64,000 bases of DNA from Ramlibacter tataouinensis (GTDB taxonomy: Bacteria; Pseudomonadota; Gammaproteobacteria; Burkholderiales; Burkholderiaceae_C). Numbering within the stretch: the first letter of the stretch is position 1; each line of letters starts with the position of its first letter. Positions 34,198-46,100 of this stretch are shown piece after piece. The notes below the pieces were generated by a model, which searched no databases, was not told the DNA's origin, and saw only the letters and a program-made list of their open reading frames with translations. The stretch spans positions 18,048 through 82,047 of the forward strand of contig DIZF01000010.1 in assembly GCA_002427815.1 (NCBI GenBank). The letters are read 5' to 3'. The position numbers and the translations under genes are program-made.

Positions 34198-36281
34198 ATG
34201 AATCCGGCGCAAGGCACCCCGCTCGACAGCTCCTTCCACGCGCCCACTCGCCGCGACGTCCTCTGCCTCGCCGGCGTCGGCCTGTTGGCGCCGGGCTTGC
34301 TCGTCAGTTGCGGCGGGGGCGGCGAAGGGGCCGTCACGTACAACGCCACCATCACCGAAGCCCGCGCTGCGATCCTAAAAGCGCTGGCCGACACCGATAC
34401 GCCCTCGGCCTCGGTCGCGCTGATCGACCGCGAGCAGGTCGTCTGGGCGGAGGGCTTCGGCCTGATCGACAAGGTCACGCGCGTGCCGCCCGATCCCCAA
34501 ACCATGTTTGGCACCGGCTCGGTGAGCAAGATGTTCGCGACGATGATCCTGGTCGACCGCCGGCAGGTCGATCTCGATGCGCCGCTGGTGCGGTACGTGA
34601 CCGACTTCCGGATGGCGTCGCCCGAATACACGCAGATCACGATCAGGATGCTGCTGGACCACTCGTCGGGATTTCCCGGGACCGAATATCGCAACTCCAC
34701 CACTGCCGTGCCTGTCGCCGGCTACGCCAGGCAGACGCAGGAAACGCTCGCCACCGCGCGACTGAAGCACGCGCCGGGCGAGCTGGCCGTGTACTGCAAC
34801 GATGGGTTCGCGATGATCGAGCTCGTGGTGAGCGCGGTCACCGGCAAGTCCTACGTCGATTTTGTGCAGGACGAAATCCTGACGCCCCTGGGCATGGACC
34901 ACAGCCGCTATACCTTGATGGCCTTTCCCCGCGGTTCGTACGCCCCCGGATACAAGGACGACGTCAAGCAGCCGCAGGAGTGCCTGAACTGCTATGGCGG
35001 CGGCGGCCTGTATTCGACGCCCAGCGACATGGGGCGGCTCGCGATCATGCTGATGAACGGCGGAACGTTCTATGGACGGCGCATCCTGTCCGCGGCGGCG
35101 GTGGTCGAAATGGCCCGCGACCAGACCGCCTCCCTGCCGTTCAACCCGGTCCTTCCTTCCGGTATGGGCTGGGATGGGATGGGGTCACGCAGGCGGGCCT
35201 GGAGGCCGTCGGCGTGACGGCATGGCACAAGAACGGCGGGTCGGTGTTCTACGGCAGCGAGCTCTTCATCGCACCGCAAGAGCGGCTGGCGGTGTTCATT
35301 ACCGCCACGTCGACCCGCTACGGTTCGGGGCGGCTCGCCGAGTTGATCCTGCTGCGCGCGCTGGCAGAACGGGGCCGCATCGCGGCCATGCCGGCATTGC
35401 TGCCGGACGTGCCGCGGCCTGAACGCACTGCGACCGACGCCGACGGGGCGGCCATCGCCGGCTGCTACGCCCGGTACGACAGGGTGATGCGCATGGAAGT
35501 CCAATCCGACCGCACGCTGACGCTCCTGCTGGACGCCGAAGGTGACTGGCACCCCTACGCAGCCGGCCTCAAGCTGCGCGCCGACGGCACCTGGGCTCGC
35601 GATGCAGCGCCGCACACGTCGTTCCGCGCCATCACGGCGGATGGGCGGCGTTACCTCGTCGTGCGTCTGGTGTCGGGATACGGCCACTGCGAAGAGGAGG
35701 TGCTGTATGGCCAGGCGATGGCGCCGCAAGCCGCCCTTTCCGCGGCGTGGCAGGCCCGCCTCGGCCAGACCTGGCTGGCCGTGAACGAACACCCGTTTGC
35801 CATCGACCCGACGTTGAGCGTCGGGCTGCACGAAGTGGCCGAACTGCGGGGCTACGTCATCACCGACGCGGGGCAGATCGTGGACCCCGCCGGCGACGAC
35901 GGGCGGGCGCGGATGTGCCTGAAGATCCCCATTATCGCGGGGACCGACCTGAACGATGTCGTGGTCGAGCCCCGAGCCGGCGACGAGTGGCTGCGCATCG
36001 GCAGCGTTCTCTATCGGCCGCAGGCGACGCTGCGGGCGCTCATGGCCGGCAACCACACGGTCACGATCGGACCCGAGGGATTCGGCGCGTGGTTCAGGTT
36101 ACCCGCGAGCGGAACGGTCTCGATTGCGAGCAGCACGGCGTGGAAGGTCCTGGATGCAGGCCTTGTGCTGCGCGCGTCCGGCGAAAACGTCGGCAGCACG
36201 CCCCTGCCGGGAGAGGGCGATGCGGCCTACCTGTTGGTATACGGCGCGCCGGGTGCGGCCGTGAGTGTGACCCTTGCCTGA
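34198..36281 (+). pseudogene. Beta-lactamase-type serine hydrolase lipoprotein, frameshifted
   Basis: The N-terminal part (ATG 34198 to 35217) carries a twin-arginine/lipoprotein leader (TRRDVLCLAGVGLLAP then LLVSC), the class C-like SVSK (Ser-x-x-Lys) near residue 110, and YCN as the second active-site block. At 35151-35160 (CCTTCCTTCC) the frame shifts, and the matching C-terminal sequence continues in another frame as FRYGLGWDGVTQAGLEAVGVTAWHKNGG to TLA at 36281. Adding one four-base TTCC unit restores LPSFRYGLGWDG, so the lesion looks like loss of a repeat unit. The frame-1 product ends within 20 residues. A sequencing error is the alternative explanation. Confidence 0.8.
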
Positions 36282-36410
36282 GCGTAGCCCTGCAGCAGGG
36301 GAGTCGGCGCCGCCACCCTGGTCGGGGTGCGCCAATGCCCATGACAGCGCTACGGTTCAGTTCAACCAACGTCGCAACACAGGGCCCCGGCGCATTTAGA
36401 ATCGATCCCA

Positions 36411-36480
36411 GCTCAAGGAGCGCTGCAGCGGCCGGCACTGTCCGACCCGCCAGGCTTGAGGACCCAACGGCGCTCACCTC
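36411..36480 (+). promoter_or_regulatory. S-adenosylhomocysteine (SAH) riboswitch
   Basis: The leader of metH part 2 contains the conserved SAH riboswitch core: AAGGAGCGCTGCAGCGG, then CCAGGCTTGAG and AACGGCGCTCACC. CTCAAG (36412-36417) pairs with CTTGAG (36455-36460) as P1, and GAGCGC pairs with GCGCTC downstream. This class turns on SAH-recycling genes such as ahcY and metH when SAH is high. Recognition is from the remembered consensus. Confidence 0.88.
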
Positions 36481-36522
36481 CATCAACCGCCGGCGCAGTG
36501 CCGGCCCCATGCAGGATGAGCC

Positions 36523-39291
<2,769 letters not shown>

Positions 39292-39371
39292 CAAATGGTT
39301 GCCGGCTCGGCTGTAGACGAGGGTGGCTCCAAGGCCGTTGATAGAAGATCACGATCCTGGAAGGACCCGTC

Positions 39372-39797
39372 ATGAAAAGAATTCTGCTTGCCGCTCTTGT
39401 GCTTTCAGCCGCCGGTGGCACTTTCGCGCAAGGCCCCGGCAAGACCGCCGGGGCGGTCGCGCTGTGCGATAGCTGCGGCACCGTGCAGCATGTCACGCAG
39501 GTGAAGCGCAAGGGCCAGGGCGGTGCCGCGGGCGTCGTCGGCGGCGCGGTGGTCGGCGGTCTGCTGGGTAACCAGATCGGCGGGGGCACCGGGAAGACCC
39601 TGGCCACGGTCGGCGGCGCCGTGGCCGGCGGTTATGTCGGCAACGAAGTGCAGAAGAACGTCACCAGCAAGACCGTCTGGGTGACCCGGGTGAAGATGAA
39701 GGACGGCAGCATCCGGACCTTCGAGCAGGAAGCCAGGCCGACCTGGAAGTCGGGCGCGGTGGTCAAGGCCACTGACCACACCCTGCACAAGTTCTGA
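39372..39797 (+). CDS. Glycine-zipper 2TM outer-membrane protein
   Basis: A 141-residue exported protein: signal peptide (ILLAALVLSAAGGTFAQG) and a glycine-zipper segment GAAGVVGGAVVGGLLGNQIGGGTGKTLATVGGAVAGGYVGNEVQ, as in SlyB/YcfJ and rickettsial 17-kDa antigens. There is no lipobox cysteine at the cleavage site, but a CDSC pair lies early in the mature part. Such proteins insert or associate with the outer membrane and respond to envelope stress; the specific role is unknown. Confidence 0.85.
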   Translation: MKRILLAALVLSAAGGTFAQGPGKTAGAVALCDSCGTVQHVTQVKRKGQGGAAGVVGGAVVGGLLGNQIGGGTGKTLATVGGAVAGGYVGNEVQKNVTSKTVWVTRVKMKDGSIRTFEQEARPTWKSGAVVKATDHTLHKF

Positions 39798-39875
39798 CGC
39801 CGCGGCAGGGCGCCTGCTTTCGACGCAGGTTGCCGCCGATGGCCGGCCGCACGTGATTGGTGTCACCATGCGGGC

Positions 39876-40799
39876 ATGACCCTGACCGAGCATCTTCCAC
39901 GCTGGCTGCGCAGCGCCATGCATCCGGCCGCCCCCTTTGTCAGGGCGGCGCACCTCTGGAGCGAAGCCAACGGCGGACGCATGAGCGCCGCCATGTCCTT
40001 CTACGGCATCCTCAGCCTGGCGCCTCTGTTGCTGCTGCTGGTGGCCGTCCTGGGCTGGTGGCTCGATCGCCAGCTGCTGGAGAAAGGGCTGACCACGCAG
40101 ATCGGGACCATCGTCGGGCAGCAGGGCGGCGCGTTGATCCAGCAAGCTTTGGCCAGCGCCAAGGAGCCCCGACAGGGGCTGCTCGCGTCGGCGCTGGGAT
40201 TCATCGTCCTGTTGTCGGGCGCCACCGGGGTGTTCAGCGAACTCCAGGCTGCGTTCGAGCGGATGTGGGTCAGCGGCAGCGAAACCGTGGCCGAGCAGAA
40301 GTGGTGGTACAGCGCGTCGCTGCGGCTGCGCGGCGTCGGCTACATCCTGGCCTTTGGCTTCCTGCTGCTGGTCTCCCTGGCCATCTCGACCCTGCTCAAC
40401 CTGGCCTCGGGCTGGGCCGGCACCGGCCTCGCAACCGAGCAGGCGATCCGGGTGCTGAGCGAGGTGATCGCCTTCGCCATCTGCGCGGCGCTGTTCTTCG
40501 GCCTCATGCGCATGAGCACCGGCCCCAAGCCGCATGCGCGCAGCCTGGCTTTCGGCGCCGTGGTCGGCGCCACCCTGTTCACCGCCGGGCGCCAGCTGCT
40601 GGCGGCCTACCTTTCGGGCGCCGCCGTGGTTTCGGCCTATGGCGCGGCCGGATCGCTGGTGGTGCTGCTGATGTGGATCTATTTCTCTTCGGCCGTGCTG
40701 CTGTTCGGCGCGGGCTGCGCCAAGGCCGTGGACGAACAGCGGATCGCGCAGGAAGCGCGGCGCCAGCTTCCGCCCGCCGGCCAACCCGGCGCCAGCTGA
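39876..40799 (+). CDS. YihY/BrkB-family inner membrane protein
   Basis: A 307-residue protein with six TM segments and the family start WSEANGGRMSAAMSFYGILSLAPLLLLLVAVLGWW; AYGAAGSLVVLLMWIYFSSAVLLFGAGCAKA is the conserved C-terminal membrane segment of YihY/BrkB (formerly called ribonuclease BN). Function in bacteria remains unclear. Convergent with the MFS gene, 13 bp apart. Confidence 0.9.
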   Translation: MTLTEHLPRWLRSAMHPAAPFVRAAHLWSEANGGRMSAAMSFYGILSLAPLLLLLVAVLGWWLDRQLLEKGLTTQIGTIVGQQGGALIQQALASAKEPRQGLLASALGFIVLLSGATGVFSELQAAFERMWVSGSETVAEQKWWYSASLRLRGVGYILAFGFLLLVSLAISTLLNLASGWAGTGLATEQAIRVLSEVIAFAICAALFFGLMRMSTGPKPHARSLAFGAVVGATLFTAGRQLLAAYLSGAAVVSAYGAAGSLVVLLMWIYFSSAVLLFGAGCAKAVDEQRIAQEARRQLPPAGQPGAS

Positions 40800-40812
40800 C
40801 GCAGCGCCCGCG

Positions 40813-42015
40813 TCAAGCGACCGCGAGCGCCCTGCGTTGCGCCAGCAGCAACGCCAGCACCGAGGCCACACTCATGGCCAGCAACAGCCACAAACCCCAC
40901 GTGTACCCCGCTTGCGGGCTCCAAAGCAGCCCCAGCAGGAGCGGCGACAGGGCCCGGGCCACGGCCGTCGGAACGCCCAGGGCGCCATTGAGCGAGGCCA
41001 CATGGTCGCGGTTGACGTACTGCGCGATCGCGGTTCCCTTGACGATGGTGAGCATGCCGTTGCCCAGGCCATAGAGCAGGACGAACAGCAGCGCCGCCCA
41101 CGGATGGCCGGCACCGGCCAGCAGGGCCGCCAGGCCCAGCGGGATCAGCACCGGGATCAGCCGGTTGGCCAGGTGCAGGTCGAAATGATGTTCGAAGAAA
41201 AACAGCAACAGGCGCCCCAGCACCTGGATCGCTCCGATGCTGGCGGGGATGGCGATCACCCAGGCCTCGGCCAGGCCGTTGCCGCGCAAGAGGCTGATCA
41301 TGTGCGGCGGCAGCGCCGCCGTGACGCCCATCATGCCGACCACGAACACGCCGATCAGCAGGAAGGGCGCGCTGCGCAGGTAAACCGACGCCGCCCTGGT
41401 GTCGCTGCCGCGCGCGGCAGCGACTGGCGGGGGCGCGTCGCGCAATTGCACGGCGTGGATCGGCAGGCAAACCGCCAGGTGCAAGCCGGCGAGCACCCAC
41501 AGCGCATGGCGCCACCCCAGCGACTGGATCAGCCAGGCCGACAGCGGGATGAACACCGTGCTGGCCAGCCCGCCGAGAAAGGTGAGCGTGATGATCGCGC
41601 GGCGAAAGTCCTGCGGGTAGCGCCGCGTCACCACGGCGAAGACGGGGTTGTACAGGGTTGCCGCGAGGGCGGCGCCCAAGCCGATCCACACCAGGTAGAA
41701 CGAGGTCACGCCGTGGACGGCGCTGTGCAGTGCCAGGCAGGCCGCGACCAGCAGGGACCCGCCGGTCATCACGACCCGCTCATGCCCCCGGTCGATCCAG
41801 CGCCCGACCGGATAGGCCAGCAGGCCCTCGGCCAGTAGCGCCAGGCTGAAAGCCAGCGAGGTTTGCGCGCGGGTCAGGCCCAGTTCGCGCTCCACCGGTT
41901 CCATCAGCAGGGCGAACGTATAGAACACGCTGCCCCAGGTGATCAGCTGGGCCAGCGACAGCCAGCCGACCTGGCGCCGGTTGTACAGAGGCTTGCGGCT
42001 GGGGACGCGGCTCAT
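40813..42015 (-). CDS. Major facilitator superfamily transporter
   Basis: A 400-residue protein with 12 TM segments. The inter-repeat basic signature GRWIDRGHERVVMTGG near residue 75 and YPVG identify an MFS permease resembling oxalate/formate or monocarboxylate (MCT-like) antiporters. Its ATG at 42015 overlaps the comM stop by one base (TGATG), suggesting translational coupling to comM; truncation of comM by the island may therefore change its expression. Substrate unknown. Confidence 0.88.
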   Translation of the reverse strand: MSRVPSRKPLYNRRQVGWLSLAQLITWGSVFYTFALLMEPVERELGLTRAQTSLAFSLALLAEGLLAYPVGRWIDRGHERVVMTGGSLLVAACLALHSAVHGVTSFYLVWIGLGAALAATLYNPVFAVVTRRYPQDFRRAIITLTFLGGLASTVFIPLSAWLIQSLGWRHALWVLAGLHLAVCLPIHAVQLRDAPPPVAAARGSDTRAASVYLRSAPFLLIGVFVVGMMGVTAALPPHMISLLRGNGLAEAWVIAIPASIGAIQVLGRLLLFFFEHHFDLHLANRLIPVLIPLGLAALLAGAGHPWAALLFVLLYGLGNGMLTIVKGTAIAQYVNRDHVASLNGALGVPTAVARALSPLLLGLLWSPQAGYTWGLWLLLAMSVASVLALLLAQRRALAVA

Positions 42016-42893
42016 CAGCCCATTGTCGCCGCCAGCGCCCTGCGGTACTGAACCGCCTCCGCCACGTGCTCCACCTGCGTCGCCTGCGCGCCGGCAAGGT
42101 CCGCGATGGTGCGGGCGACCTTGAGAGCGCGATGGGTCGAGCGCCCGCTCCAGCCCAGGCGCGCGGCGGCCGTGTGGAGGAATTTCGCGGCCGCGTCGTT
42201 GAGGCCGGCATGGACGTCGATCTCCTTGCCTTGCAGCGCCTGGTTGGCCTTGCCCTGGCGCCGCAGCGCCAGCGCACGGGCCGTCTCGCAGCGCGCGCGG
42301 ATGACGTCGGTCGATTCGCCCGGCGCTGCCATCAACAGTTGTTCGGGCGGCAGCGTCGGCACTTCCACATGCAGGTCGATGCGATCCAGCAGCGGGCCGC
42401 TCAACTTGCCCTGGTAGCGCGCGACCTGGTCGGGAGTGCAGCGGCAGGCCTTGTGTGTGGCGCCGCGCCAGCCGCAGGGGCAGGGGTTCATGGCCCCTAT
42501 GAACTGGAAGCGGGCCGGAAACTCGCAGCGGCGCGCCGCCCGCGAAATGGTGATCTGCCCGGTCTCCAACGGTTCGCGCAAAGCCTCCAGCGCGGCCCGC
42601 GGAAATTCCGCCAGCTCATCCAGAAACAGCACGCCATGGTGGGCCAGCGAGATCTCCCCCGGCCGCGGCGGCGAGCCGCCGCCCACCAACGCCACCGCAC
42701 TGGCCGTGTGATGCGGGCTGCAGGTCGGGCGCAGGCCCCAGCGCTCCAGGGAGAACTGTCCGGCCAGGCTGGCGATGGCGGCGCTCTGCAACGACTCTTC
42801 CACGGTCATGGCCGGCAACAGGCCGGCGAATCGCTGGGCCAGCATCGACTTGCCCGAGCCCGGCGGCCCGAGCAGCAATATAATATACCCCAA
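42015..42893 (-). pseudogene. comM: comM (YifB, Mg-chelatase-like competence helicase), 5' end removed by the island
   Basis: The remaining 292-codon frame begins LLLGPPGSGKSMLAQRFAGLLP (Walker A) and includes VLFLDELAEFPRAALEALREPLE (Walker B), the zinc-binding MNPCPCGWRG...CRCTPDQVARY and the C-terminal YRRALAATMG. ComM/YifB is normally about 500 residues; the roughly 200-residue Lon-like N-domain is missing. The junction lies near 42,880-42,885, just before the LLLGPPG codons; beyond it the sequence is unrelated and AT-richer. comM is a well-known insertion target for resistance islands. ComM promotes branch migration in natural transformation, so that function is probably lost. Confidence 0.9.
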
Positions 42894-43041
42894 TGAACCT
42901 TATTTACACGCCGTCGGCGACCTTAACGCGGGTGGCAATAGCCGTTTGGCTGGTGACGGGGACCGCCGGTCATGGTCCGGTCTGAGTCTGAGTTAGCAAC
43001 GGGCTACCCGTGGGAAGCCCTCAGCAGCCAGAAAATTACTC

Positions 43042-43079
43042 CTCACCCTATTCGAAAATAATCTAAACTCACCCTATTC
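43042..43079 (+). repeat. Two 12-bp direct repeats in the promoter of the RHH gene
   Basis: CTCACCCTATTC occurs at 43042-43053 and 43068-43079, 26 bp apart, just before the ribbon-helix-helix gene at 43099. Likely operator half-sites for autoregulation by that protein. Confidence 0.55.
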
Positions 43080-43098
43080 ACACTCCATAGAGATTGTC

Positions 43099-43335
43099 GT
43101 GGCACTTCCGAAGAAGGTTGAGACCTGCAAGCTGCAAGTCACCATCGATCGAGCGACGGAGCGTATTCTTCAGGAAATGATTTCCATGGGTATTCACGGA
43201 ACCACCAAGGCGGAAGTTGCGGTCTCAATCCTTCGGAATTGGCTGTGGGCGAATGAAGAGAAGCTCCGACAAAATGGAGTGCTTCTGGCGGGCAAGAGCG
43301 CCCCATCTGCGCCTCTTGGACCGCGTGATCGATAG
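43099..43335 (+). CDS. Ribbon-helix-helix-like small regulator
   Basis: A 78-residue protein with GTG start. LQVTIDRATERILQEMISMGIHGTTKAEVAVSILRNWLW has the beta strand plus two helices spacing of CopG/Arc regulators, and direct repeats precede the gene. It lies 5 bp before the TIGR04255 gene and probably represses the cassette. It could also be an antitoxin-type partner; no toxin-like fold was recognised beside it. Confidence 0.6.
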   Translation: MALPKKVETCKLQVTIDRATERILQEMISMGIHGTTKAEVAVSILRNWLWANEEKLRQNGVLLAGKSAPSAPLGPRDR

Positions 43336-43340
43336 GGAAA

Positions 43341-44087
43341 ATGGCTGTCCAGCGCCATCTGCGAAACGCGCCCATTCGAGAGGGGCTTATCAATATTCAG
43401 TATGAACCGGTATCGTTCGAAGCAATCAAAGCGTTTTCGGCACGTATCGCAGATGGGTATGGCTCGTCCCTGGACATTTGGCAGGCTGCCATCGAATTTC
43501 AGTTAGATGGTGGCGGAGTTCCAAAAAATTCTAGATCCCCCAATGGTTGCCGCTTCGACTCCCCAAAATCTGGACCGCCTCACGTCGTTATGGCCCAGAC
43601 TACTAGCTTCACCTATAGCCGATTGAAGCCTTATGTGGATTGGGAGGAGTTACGTGACGCAGCGCAGGTGATGTGGGACTTATTCACTTCGGTTGCCAAG
43701 CCGCAGCGGGTGAACCGCTTGGCAGTCCGGTATGTGAATGTTATGGATTTGCCACTAGAACATGGTGAAGAATTTTCGGAGTACCTTCATGCCGCGCCGA
43801 TCATCCCATCGGGGCTGCCGCAAGCGGTAAGCGCCTTTCTGCAACGCGTCGTAATGGTTGATCGGGACACTGGAGACAAGGCAATCGTCATGCAGGCACT
43901 AGAAGAGCCTGCCGCTCTGACAGAGAGCCCAAACATCACTGTGTTTCTTGACATTGACGCATTTAAGGCGCGACAGCTCGACGCAGCGGATCCAGAGATT
44001 TGGAATATTCTCGACGGCCTGCGCAACTACAAGAACAAGATTTTTTTTGAACATATAACGGAAAAGACAGTGGAGATGTTTGCATGA
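43341..44087 (+). CDS. TIGR04255-family protein
   Basis: A 248-residue protein of a sporadically distributed family: LRNAPIREGLINIQYEPV at the N-terminus and RVNRLAVRYVNVMDLPLE in the middle are its hallmarks. No biochemical role is established. It is the second gene of a tightly packed set (5 bp after the RHH gene, 4-bp ATGA overlap with the next gene), which suggests the products act together. Members occur in islands with defence genes; a role in phage defence or toxin-antitoxin function is speculation. Confidence 0.7.
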   Translation: MAVQRHLRNAPIREGLINIQYEPVSFEAIKAFSARIADGYGSSLDIWQAAIEFQLDGGGVPKNSRSPNGCRFDSPKSGPPHVVMAQTTSFTYSRLKPYVDWEELRDAAQVMWDLFTSVAKPQRVNRLAVRYVNVMDLPLEHGEEFSEYLHAAPIIPSGLPQAVSAFLQRVVMVDRDTGDKAIVMQALEEPAALTESPNITVFLDIDAFKARQLDAADPEIWNILDGLRNYKNKIFFEHITEKTVEMFA

Positions 44088-44551
44088 CAACATTGGCAAG
44101 AAACCGAATTCCCTTGAGCGAAGGTCTTTTCAGCTTCGGCGCAAGCTCGGCCGCAACGAAGGTTTCCGCGCTCGCCAAGTCTGCACTGAGCGATTTGGCG
44201 AGCACCTGGAGTTTCTCGCCCTCCAGACACGAGTTATTCGGACTCCACCTAAACGCAAGCCGTGGCATATCCGGCTCGCTTGATGAGCAAACCTTGATGA
44301 TTGCGGACAACTTTCTTACCGCGATGCCAAAGCACTTGCCTGCGGCAGAACTAAGCCTCGATGAGGACGGAGAGGTCTTGTTTGACTGGTCGCCTGGGCC
44401 GGGGCGCATGCTAACGGTCAGCTTGCGTTGCGATGGCAGGCTTTCCTATGCAGTTCGCTTTGGGGCCGGGAGAACGCGATATGGAGAAGACATATTCACC
44501 GGGACGTTTCCTACGTGGATTAGTGACGACATTGAAAAGTTGGTGGCCTAA
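44084..44551 (+). CDS. Uncharacterised protein of the TIGR04255 cassette
   Basis: A 155-residue protein starting with the ATGA overlap of the TIGR04255 gene. Contains PAAELSLDEDGEVLFDWSPGPGRMLTVSLRCDGRLSYAVRFG, a likely beta-sandwich segment with acidic turns, and a C-terminal FPTWISDDIEKLV. I recall similar D.DGE...W....R.L.VS...DG..SYA proteins in other islands, without assigned function. The next gene overlaps its 3' end. Confidence 0.7.
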   Translation: MTTLARNRIPLSEGLFSFGASSAATKVSALAKSALSDLASTWSFSPSRHELFGLHLNASRGISGSLDEQTLMIADNFLTAMPKHLPAAELSLDEDGEVLFDWSPGPGRMLTVSLRCDGRLSYAVRFGAGRTRYGEDIFTGTFPTWISDDIEKLVA

Positions 44552-44951
44552 GCGCAGGCTGCTTCCGCACGAGCGCGTGTCTCGGTTTATTTTCGACAGA
44601 GACCGCCTATTCAAGGATGGGCGACCAAAGCCGAAGGCATTTTTTCCTGACCAGCATCCGCTCACGAAGGTTCGTGAACTATCCGTATGTCAGATCGACA
44701 AGACGCCCGACGAGCGAGTTTGGCATTTAGGTCGAACGTGTCGAAAAGGGCTTGCGCTTCTAGCGCGCTCCGACTTCGCCACTAAAGTTGCGGAGGGGAA
44801 AAAGTTGAAGGGATATGCGGCGCCAGAGAAAAATTACCGGGAGCATGCGGTTTTTGTTGGCTGGCCAGCAGAAGAAGGGGAGGCCAAGCCTCTGCGTATG
44901 CATATAGCGCAAGAAATCGCAGCCAACGCGAATACCCTCAAAGCTCCCTGA
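44481..44951 (+). CDS. Uncharacterised protein of the TIGR04255 cassette
   Basis: A 156-residue protein. The ATG at 44481 is preceded by GGGAGAACGCGAT and overlaps the previous gene by 71 bp; a GTG at 44523 is an alternative. Motifs LTKVRELSVCQIDKTPDERVWHLGR and HAVFVGWPAEEGEAKPLRMHIAQEIA look conserved (Ser-hydrophobic start strand, then a GWP loop followed by a helix of KxLRxxxAxE type). I recall proteins with this ending in other genomes but no function. It ends the cassette; the opposite-strand genes follow. Confidence 0.65.
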   Translation: MEKTYSPGRFLRGLVTTLKSWWPKRRLLPHERVSRFIFDRDRLFKDGRPKPKAFFPDQHPLTKVRELSVCQIDKTPDERVWHLGRTCRKGLALLARSDFATKVAEGKKLKGYAAPEKNYREHAVFVGWPAEEGEAKPLRMHIAQEIAANANTLKAP

Positions 44952-45065
44952 CACCGATTCTGACCGATGATTAGCTCATTATCTCCGCTGGGTGCAGGTG
45001 GTTCTCCAGCTGCTTGCTGGATGAGTTCTTGATGCGCGTGCCCCGGCGGATCCCCATCCGCGTAG

Positions 45066-45458
45066 TCAGGTTGGCCCCACTCCACAAGGGCGGTGCTGAC
45101 GTGCTTCAGCCGTGCCAGCGCGGGCTCGCCGACATTTCGCAGCCAGAACGAAACACGCCGCAGCGACCTCACCAAGCTCCGACAACAGCCACCCTAGTGC
45201 TTCGACCGTGTCCGAACTGATGGTCCCGTCTTCGATTTCCGGCGCAGAGTAAGCGATCAAGTTTCCGATTGCCGCCACGCCAAGGCTTAAAGCCTTGGCC
45301 CCTGTGTCAGCGCTGCTAGCCAAATCGACCAACAAGGAGGGCGGCGAATTCAGAAAGTCGGGCTCTCCCTGGCTGTCAATGCTCAACTTCGGAAGAAGGC
45401 GTAGAAGGTCTCGCATGGGCTTGTCGGCCGCCGCTGCTGAACCTGTCAAGCCGCTCAT
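45066..45458 (-). CDS. Uncharacterised small plasmid-type protein
   Basis: About 130 residues from the ATG at 45458 (MSGLTGSAAAADKPMRDLL). EALGWLLSELGEVAAACFVLAAKCRR near the C-terminus is an amphipathic helix of the kind in small DUF3077-like plasmid proteins, a weak resemblance. It is the last gene of the minus-strand set 50423 to 45066. The longer open frame to 45653 overlaps the next gene and is less likely. Confidence 0.45.
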   Translation of the reverse strand: MSGLTGSAAAADKPMRDLLRLLPKLSIDSQGEPDFLNSPPSLLVDLASSADTGAKALSLGVAAIGNLIAYSAPEIEDGTISSDTVEALGWLLSELGEVAAACFVLAAKCRRARAGTAEARQHRPCGVGPT

Positions 45459-45486
45459 GCAAGCAATGTTAAACCGAGAGGTCCGT

Positions 45487-46083
45487 CTATGCGTCTCCGC
45501 GCAATACGCACCAAGCAAGGCGTAATCGCTCGCGGAAGCCTGGACGTGGATGGGGCGCGTCGGTTCGTAACGGCGGCACGGAGGGCGGGGTTTGCATTCC
45601 TGAAGAAACGAGCACAACTGTCGGCGCCGCTGGTTGCCGCAGCATAGGGGCAATACGCGCCAGTGCTACAGCATCGCGCTCTAGACCAGCTAAAGACCCA
45701 TCGATCGTGAGTTTCAGCCGCTTCAACAGAGACGCCAAATCATTACGCTGGCGCGGATAGTTCCGCCGGGACCACTGTGTAACGTCGGTCGTCTGCCCCA
45801 GTAGCTGCTTCACCTGTTCCGGCGATCGACCTCGCAGAAATCGCTTCCACATCGCCCCATCGCGTACGAAGATGGGCGCTGCGCCAATGAAAGTATTCAG
45901 TTCGGAAACCTGCGCCGCCAGGCTGTGCTGAATGGACTCGGGGCCACCGTCCCCGAGCTGTAGATGAAGCCGACCAATCTCGTGACCCTGATCGTCGCCT
46001 CGAATGGCAATCAGTTCCGACACGTACCGCGCTTTGCTCGTCGGATCGGCGGTCACGGTAAATGCGATAGCGATGTTTTGCAT
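45487..46083 (-). CDS. Uncharacterised island protein
   Basis: A 198-residue protein; ATG at 46083 has a strong GGAGGA site seven bases upstream. It begins MQNIAIAFTVTADPTSKARYVSELIAI and has GRLHLQLGDGGPESIQHSLAAQ; the C-terminal 40 residues are proline-rich and basic. No domain recognised. It lies 17 bp after the DUF6908-like gene and belongs to the replication/recombinase operon. Confidence 0.65.
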   Translation of the reverse strand: MQNIAIAFTVTADPTSKARYVSELIAIRGDDQGHEIGRLHLQLGDGGPESIQHSLAAQVSELNTFIGAAPIFVRDGAMWKRFLRGRSPEQVKQLLGQTTDVTQWSRRNYPRQRNDLASLLKRLKLTIDGSLAGLERDAVALARIAPMLRQPAAPTVVLVSSGMQTPPSVPPLRTDAPHPRPGFRERLRLAWCVLRGDA

Positions 46084-46100
46084 AGGTCCTCCAGTCAATT

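Noticed and set aside
42893..43098. AT-rich edge as a Tn7-like end
   Set aside because: No repeated binding sites or TGT ends were visible at the comM junction, and no tns genes are in the window.
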